From contig OZ251574.1 of NCBI GenBank assembly GCA_965243635.1, positions 4,340,001 to 4,404,000 on the forward strand: a stretch of DNA of 64,000 bases, written 5' to 3'. The stretch comes from Rs1 sp000416275 (GTDB taxonomy: Bacteria; Pseudomonadota; Gammaproteobacteria; Pseudomonadales; Balneatricaceae). Under the pieces are notes generated by a model, which was given only the letters and a program-made list of their open reading frames with translations, was not told the DNA's origin and searched no databases. The position numbers and the translations under genes are program-made. Shown piece after piece: positions 55,690 to 64,000 of this stretch; the first letter of the stretch is position 1; each line of letters begins with the position of its first letter.

Positions 55690-55904
55690 GTAGCACCTAA
55701 GTTTAAGAGTGTTAATAATATCACCTCTTTTTAGGTGGCCAAAATTAGTATGCCACTACACCTCCCGTTCAGAGATAAATTTCTCTGAATTGAATTATCA
55801 ATGCATTAAACCCTACTCTCTTTTGTGTTCATATTCAATTGATCTATGACTGTCCTTTTTATTTATCACTTTTTATTTACTTTTTATTTATTCTTTTTAT
55901 TGTC

Positions 55905-56425
55905 TACAAAAGCGTCTGAAATTGATGGTTAATTCAACGAAGAGTGCTGTTATGAAAACCAGTCAAAACCAGTTCTTGGGCTTTACGTTCAAGTCTGGGC
56001 GTATTCAGCCTAGCGCGAAATCTCTACTTAAATTCAAGCAGAAAATTCGACGCTTAACGAATCGAAACTGGGGCGTCTCCATGAAATATCAGCTTTTCAA
56101 AACCAGCCAATTTATACGTGGTTGGATTAACTACTTTGGTATTGCCAATTGCTATCAGCTTTGCGTCGATCTAGATCATTGGATTAGACGTAGGGTGCGT
56201 ATGGCCTATTGGCGTCAGTGGCGAAAGCCACGAACTAAGGTAAGAAGCTTGATGAGATTGGGCGTCAGAGTGCAATCAGCAGTCGCCTGTGGCATCACTA
56301 GCAAAGGCCCATGGCGTAGCTCTAAAACACCAGGTATTAATCAGGCATTGTCGAATGCTTATTTAAAACGCCAAGGTTTATATGAGTTGCGTGATGGATG
56401 GATTAAGCTTCACTATTCTAAGTGA
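55905..56425 (+). pseudogene. ltrA: Group II intron reverse transcriptase/maturase, C-terminal part only
   Basis: The frame reads QKRLKLMVNSTKSAV and FLGFTFKSGRIQPSAKSLLK, then the GIIM maturase domain with RGWINYFGIANCYQL, WIRRRVRMAYWRQWRKPRTK and the end RDGWIKLHYSK. The first two-thirds, with the reverse transcriptase fingers and the YADD box, are absent, and the upstream bases are AT-rich DNA unrelated to it. The fragment of 170 codons belongs to the bacterial C-type group II introns. It cannot give an active enzyme. Confidence 0.85.
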
Positions 56426-56495
56426 AACGCCCTGTGCGGACCCGCATGCAGGGTGTTGTGGGGGCTGAGGGTTAGATACCCTCGGCTACCCGATT
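56426..56495 (+). ncRNA. Group IIC intron 3' end (domains V and VI)
   Basis: Directly after the maturase stop comes a domain V-like hairpin, AACGCCCTGTGCGG and CCGCATGCAGGGTGTT around ACC, with the CGC triad of IIC introns at 56428-56430. A domain VI-like hairpin follows (GAGGGT and ACCCTC around TAGAT) and ends in ACCCGATT. The intron stops at the TAA of the cassette gene on the opposite strand. The exact last base could be 56493-56495. Confidence 0.75.
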
Positions 56496-57291
56496 AGGCA
56501 CGTGTTAGCTCCGACAAAGCAACAGGTACTTTTAGATTGCTCAATTTCATTACACGTTTTATTGTGGGTAGTAACCAGCTTTCAGAATCAGGGTGAACTA
56601 CTATAGATGATGCCAGTTCTGGGAAGTTGATCATTATGTATAGACCGGGGAAATCGAAATTATTCATATTTTTACCCTCGACTTCCTGTGCTGTAAATCT
56701 CTCTCCATCAGGCCGTATGCAATTAGCCGTTTTAAAGCTCATTGTGGCAATGCGAAGCTCTTCCTCCTGTTGAAAGCCCTTGTCTTTTAGAAATGCTCTT
56801 TCTATTCCCTGATTTGCCTCGTAATCAGACATTGTATGATTATTGAAATCAACATATTTAACCCTTCCAATGTGTGTTACATGTGTATCGTTCGGTACTG
56901 CTATATTCTTGGTAAGGCGCCTTACAGTAGATTTGATGGCAACAGAATCAATTCCTCCCCCATACTCTGTCCACATAGTTTTTGATTCACTCTCATTTAA
57001 AAACCAACTGTTGGCCACAATCAATTCTCTTGAATCCTCTACATTTCTAGATGCCATATCATCAAATTGAGAATGCAATGATGGATGAAAACCTTTCTTC
57101 ATTGAATCGTGTTTCTGATCCATCATTTCTTTTACTAAATGCGGCATAGTTCCTTCATATTGATCCTGTAGAATATTTAGCTTGGGAAACCATAGCGCTC
57201 CATAAGTTAACAGCGAAATAAATTTAGAGAATGGCATGTAACGCCATACTGAAAGGTCTAGGTCTTCTTGGCTCAGGTCTCGAGTATTCAT
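56494..57291 (-). CDS. DUF2971-like protein in an integron gene cassette
   Basis: The 265-residue protein begins MNTRDLSQEDLDLSVWRYM, continues FSKFISLLTYGALWFPKLNI and LQDQYEGTMPHLV, and has FLKDKGFQQEEELRIATMSF in the second half. The Y-x-F-xx-LL...LxFxxxxxxQDxxEG pattern is that of DUF2971-type proteins of unknown function. The start ATG lies 4 bp after the attC simple site GTTAGGC, and the stop TAA lies in a GCCTAA, which is the usual layout of a cassette gene. Cassette DUF2971 genes are candidates for phage-defence or toxin roles, which is inference only. No toxic or nuclease residues can be assigned. Confidence 0.72.
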   Translation of the reverse strand: MNTRDLSQEDLDLSVWRYMPFSKFISLLTYGALWFPKLNILQDQYEGTMPHLVKEMMDQKHDSMKKGFHPSLHSQFDDMASRNVEDSRELIVANSWFLNESESKTMWTEYGGGIDSVAIKSTVRRLTKNIAVPNDTHVTHIGRVKYVDFNNHTMSDYEANQGIERAFLKDKGFQQEEELRIATMSFKTANCIRPDGERFTAQEVEGKNMNNFDFPGLYIMINFPELASSIVVHPDSESWLLPTIKRVMKLSNLKVPVALSELTRA

Positions 57292-57295
57292 GGGT

Positions 57296-57395
57296 GCCTA
57301 ACGCTGGCGACAACTGCAGGCGCGCGGCGCGGTTTTTGCGGTCTTTTTGCAAAAGCCGTGACGTGGGACTGTCAGATTGATTGCCCTTGTTAATA
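57296..57395 (-). other. Integron attC site
   Basis: Read on the minus strand, the site ends with CAGCGTTAGGC, the R' core GTTRRRY in which recombination occurs, directly before the cassette gene. It begins at about TATTAACAAGGGCAATC, the R'' side. The interior has imperfectly complementary arms (TGACAGTCCC; GCGCCGCGCGCC; TTGTCGCC). The length of about 100 bp fits attC sites of chromosomal integrons. Confidence 0.72.
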
Positions 57396-57589
57396 TGGCG
57401 CCACAATGAACTTTAATTAGCACTGTAACGCAGTATTGTTGATTTGAGCGACCGCTGAAAAAATGAGCTAGCAGCCACCACGATATTCATTGTGGCAAAC
57501 TAGATCGAATTTTTTGAGTTTGCCGATTCTACTGATTTGGAGATGGCAACAGGAACAAGGCTATTGATATGTGACTTCGCACTTTCCCT

Positions 57590-57670
57590 GATGCAGATTA
57601 CTTTGCTAATGGTGAAGACTTCCTTGTTTACTGCAAGGCTTGGTTAAGGCCTAAGGCTAGCGCCTATTAA
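57590..57670 (+). pseudogene. Possible gene scrap ending in a TAA
   Basis: The plus-strand frame reads DADYFANGEDFLVYCKAWLR and ends PKASAY with a TAA at 57668-57670. It looks protein-like, and a related frame seems to continue upstream with one shift (FADSTDLEMATGTRLLI), suggesting a frameshifted small gene. No family is recognised. Confidence 0.3.
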
Positions 57671-57840
57671 CATCTTATTAGGCGGAATCGTTCCGTGTTT
57701 AAACACGGAACGATTCCGCCTTTCATGTTTTTTAAAATTTTCATTAAATGGATAGTAACATTATATTTCAATAACTCACGCCACTCTTTGCCTTTTTTCC
57801 ATGCGGGGAAAGGCGGAACGATTCCGCCTAATAGGCGCAA
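57660..57840. repeat. Palindromic cluster built on GGCGGAATCGTTCC
   Basis: A perfect 40-bp palindrome lies at 57681-57720 (each arm GGCGGAATCGTTCCGTGTTT). A further hairpin, GGCGGAA-CGA-TTCCGCC, is at 57812-57828. The outer ends GCGCCTATTA (57660-57669) and TAATAGGCGC (57829-57838) are inverted, so the whole is a 180-bp inverted-repeat unit with an 11-bp asymmetry on the left. Confidence 0.85.
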
Positions 57841-58120
57841 AGGCGGGTTGTACATATCTGCTTAATTACTGCATGTATTATCAGTATATATTTAAATAGG
57901 AGATAACCCTAGTAGCCCCCATCACTCAAACAACATTTTTTATGTTATCAGTGTTTTGACTTGATCTATATTGCGCTAAAAAATCATGCCTAAGCTCTGT
58001 TTTTGAGTACTTTTGGTGAGTCTAGAATATAGAGCTATTTGTTGTGATTGTAAGCTGCAATAAATTTAAAACAATTAACAACCATTGTCTAGAGTCTCAA
58101 TTTGCAACACATTTACAGAA

Positions 58121-58167
58121 GTGCTGGTCTGACATTAAGGATTTTAGAATGACTATGGCGATTTTTT
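58121..58167 (+). repeat. Dispersed 47-bp repeat (copy 2)
   Basis: This is the counterpart of 52279-52326; GTGCTGGTCTGACATTAAGG is identical and the following bases differ by small indels. It is followed after about 35 bp by repeat family C, whereas copy 1 precedes the MITE/IS110. Confidence 0.6.
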
Positions 58168-58204
58168 ATCAGTATTTTAACTTAGAGCTTAAAGAAGAAA
58201 TCAG

Positions 58205-58340
58205 TTGAGGGGTTTGATTTTGACTTATTGGAACGAGGTTTGGCTCGAGGAATAAACTACATTACGCTTATCACTACACTACGGAGCCGCTAATCCCCTT
58301 TTATTGCCGCCGCCACTATTGACTGAATTGCCGAAGCGGA
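58205..58340 (+). repeat. Dispersed repeat family C (copy 2)
   Basis: It resembles 53938-54072 throughout (GAGGGGTTTGATTTT, GGCTCGAGGAA, TACACTACGGAGCC, TATTGACTGAATTG). The start is present again at 58541-58577. It is upstream of the rRNA operon terminator region. Confidence 0.65.
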
Positions 58341-58815
58341 GCGACAGGACGTCGCGCAGAGTGAGTGAGACAGGGATGTCTCTACGAACGGCCGGCAATT
58401 CAGGCGATAGTGGTGGAGTCTGTCGGCAATATTAGGGTGAGCTTTTGCTTTGCTTACTTTCATTTTGCTCATCAAAAGAAAGTCAGTCGCCACCGGCGAA
58501 ATTCTTGTAGGAATTTGACCTTAGAGATTAAAAAAGAAATCAGTTAAAGGGGTTTGATTTTGACCTTTTGGAACTAAGGATAGCAAGTATGCCGTTACAC
58601 TGATAGGCGATTTCGAAATACAGTATATCACCGGACTAGTCGTGTGGTAGTGGAACACGCTTTTCAAAGCATCAAGGATAGTCAAAACTGCTCTGGTTGA
58701 GTTCTTTTAAGAGATAGCGCAAGCGCATAAAGAAAAAAGAAAAAATCAGAGTACTACAATAGTATGAAGCGTAATTGAACTGTTTTTAAGAGGCAGCCGC
58801 AAGCGGCACTTTTTA

Positions 58816-58978
58816 TGGCGATGACCTACAATGGGTTGAAAACACGTTTTCAATCGCTGCGCGATGCCTGCGGCTCCCAATCCCCGTACCGGTGGTACAG
58901 GGGCTTTCACATGGGGTAAGGAGCGGCAAGCCGCTGCTTTCTGTTCTTATCTCCCCATGGGAGATTAGGACATCGCCA
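58816..58978. repeat. Block bounded by inverted 5S rRNA-like ends
   Basis: TGGCGATGACCTAC at 58816-58829 equals the 3' end of the 5S gene in the same orientation. 58951-58978 matches about 28 bases of it in the opposite orientation (CTCCCCATGG...CATCGCCA). It suggests duplication and inversion of 5S ends next to the operon. Confidence 0.6.
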
Positions 58979-58995
58979 CTGAAAGCGTTAAGACG

Positions 58996-59033
58996 AAAAA
59001 AAGCCCCAAACACAACGTGCTTGGGGCTTTTTT
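58996..59033 (-). terminator. rrnT: rRNA operon terminator
   Basis: An inverted repeat GCCCCAA(A)CAC / GTGCTTGGGGC with a run of T on both sides (A7 and T6) lies just after the 5S gene on the minus strand. It can work in both directions; its place fits termination of the rrn operon. Confidence 0.92.
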
Positions 59034-59044
59034 CGTATTAAAGC

Positions 59045-59157
59045 TTGGCGATGACCTACTCTCACATGGGGAGACCCCACACTACCATCGGCGCTAAATC
59101 GTTTCACTTCTGAGTTCGGTATGGGATCAGGTGGTTCCAATTCGCTATGGTCGCCAA
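59045..59157 (-). rRNA. rrf: 5S ribosomal RNA
   Basis: The minus strand has TTTGGCGACCATAGCGAATT, then CCGAACTCAGAAGTGAAAC, GCGCCGATGGTAGTGTGGGG and GAGAGTAGGTCATCGCC, the 5S domains in order. The length of about 113-116 nt is usual. The end bases are estimated. Confidence 0.96.
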
Positions 59158-59326
59158 ACATAAACTGTTATCTCTAAAGACTTTCTCGTTATTGCTCTTA
59201 TTCAATAACCTGTCTCTAAAGATCAATCTGGATTTGATGTCTGTTCGAAGTCAATTTTGTAGTTAATCAATCATGTCTTAATGATTTTATCTTAAATCAG
59301 TCTCTTCCAAACGCCTTTGGCGTTAT

Positions 59327-62235
<2,909 letters not shown>

Positions 62236-62657
62236 TAACCCGAAGGTGTCTGTTCAAGAGCCTGATATGTAACGATAAAATCACCGATTATTTATACGGG
62301 TAGCATAAATAATCTATTTGGCATGTATGATTAAACTACAAAGATGAAACGATCAGTGATAATCATTTCATCCAAATTTTTAGTTTACGATCTGGTTGAA
62401 CGGGTATTCGACATCCGTTCATCGTAAACAAAGGGTTTCTCATAGTTAATAAGTACACGTACTTACTAAAGATAAAAAAACCTTTAGACTTTTTTTCATC
62501 AAATCCACATTGTTAAAGAGCGTTTAAAGCAAGAAGCTTTAACCGATAAACAACCATTAAGTTGCCTATGAGTTAAGACTTTCAGTCTTATGCTTGCTCT
62601 CTTTATAATTTAAGTCAGATAATTCGTGTGAACGCTTGCCAATATAGGCTAATCGTT
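62236..62657 (-). other. 16S-23S spacer without tRNA genes
   Basis: The spacer is about 420 bp. I find no sequence that folds as tRNA-Ile(GAU) or tRNA-Ala(UGC), which are commonly present in gammaproteobacterial spacers. It is AT-rich and contains the boxA element and hairpin-like pairs (for example CGGTAAAGC-type and AAGTAC...GTACTT). Confidence 0.7.
62510..62521 (-). promoter_or_regulatory. rRNA antitermination boxA in the spacer
   Basis: On the minus strand GCTCTTTAACAA matches the boxA consensus of rrn leader and spacer regions, bound by NusB/S10 to allow read-through of the 23S gene. Confidence 0.75.

Positions 62658-64000
<1,343 letters not shown>

Larger units (their letters stand above)
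54516..55760. mobile_element. IS3-family insertion sequence
   Basis: The element of 1245 bp is bounded by inverted ends TGTAGTGG...TTTTGGCCA on both sides (TGTAGTGGTCAACC left, and right read inward TGTAGTGGCATAC). It holds orfA and orfB on the minus strand. No target duplication is apparent. Confidence 0.88.
57396..58995. other. Long stretch without intact gene, rich in repeats
   Basis: About 1.6 kb between the attC and the rRNA operon terminator. It contains a possible gene scrap (57590-57670), a palindromic cluster (57660-57840), copies of the dispersed repeats (58121-58167, 58205-58340, 58541-58577) and inverted 5S-like ends (58816-58978). No integron integrase or attI was seen here, although it is the place where they would be expected from the cassette direction. 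Confidence 0.6.

Noticed and set aside
57667..57855. Small minus-strand ORF across the palindrome
   Set aside because: Its sequence is dictated by the inverted repeats, with low-quality composition and no family match.
58290..58493. Minus-strand ORF of 67 codons in repeat family C
   Set aside because: The frame is not kept in the other copy of the repeat at 53938, so it is unlikely to be coding.
62236..62657. tRNA genes in the 16S-23S spacer
   Set aside because: Searched by eye for Ile and Ala tRNA cores (TTCGAATC-type T-arms and acceptor stems) and found none.

Overview
The window looks like chromosomal DNA of a moderately low-GC gammaproteobacterium. Reasons: the run ponA <> pilMNOPQ-aroK-aroB-damX-gltB-gltD has the gene order known from Pseudomonas and relatives, DapD is the long Pseudomonas-type form, the regulator at 333-1454 is GbdR-like, and the rRNA sequences look gammaproteobacterial. 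I cannot name the genus; a marine Cellvibrionales-like lineage is a guess only.

Layout. 1-11.5 kb: the 3' end of mtgA, a GbdR-like AraC regulator, an MFS transporter with an unusual helical-repeat tail, a site-2-type peptidase, then the lysine/diaminopimelate group dapC-yffB-dapD-dapE followed by rlmA and a small membrane protein. 11.8-31 kb: the nitrogen/shikimate/pilus block on the minus strand (pilMNOPQ, aroK, aroB, damX, gltB, gltD), with the class A penicillin-binding protein gene diverging from pilM. 31.6-36 kb: molybdopterin genes (moeA, moaC, moaD) interleaved with two acyltransferase genes. 36-44 kb: scattered single genes (SirB2-like, RmlD-like, trxC, a TPR protein, a GntR regulator, a decayed membrane gene, an FAD oxidoreductase, fdxA). 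44-58 kb: an accessory region with an IS66-type element, a two-partner secretion pair (TpsA exoprotein and TpsB transporter), an IS1111-type IS110 element, an IS256 remnant cut by an IS3 element, the 3' end of a group IIC intron, and a gene cassette with an attC site but no integrase. 59-64 kb: an rRNA operon on the minus strand (5S, 23S, 16S), with no tRNA gene seen in the 16S-23S spacer.

The most distinctive signal is a small non-autonomous mobile element (about 160 bp, or about 210 bp in a longer form) with near-perfect terminal inverted repeats and 5-bp AT-rich target duplications. At least ten full or deleted copies lie between genes, one inside the gltB-gltD operon and one in a decaying gene. 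An IS1111-group element has inserted precisely into the terminal repeat of one copy. Other items of note: a cassette whose attC appears to have been invaded by a group IIC-attC intron, a perfect 40-bp palindrome beside it, heptamer tandem arrays next to genes, and a second 177-bp inverted-repeat element that overlaps the dapD stop codon.
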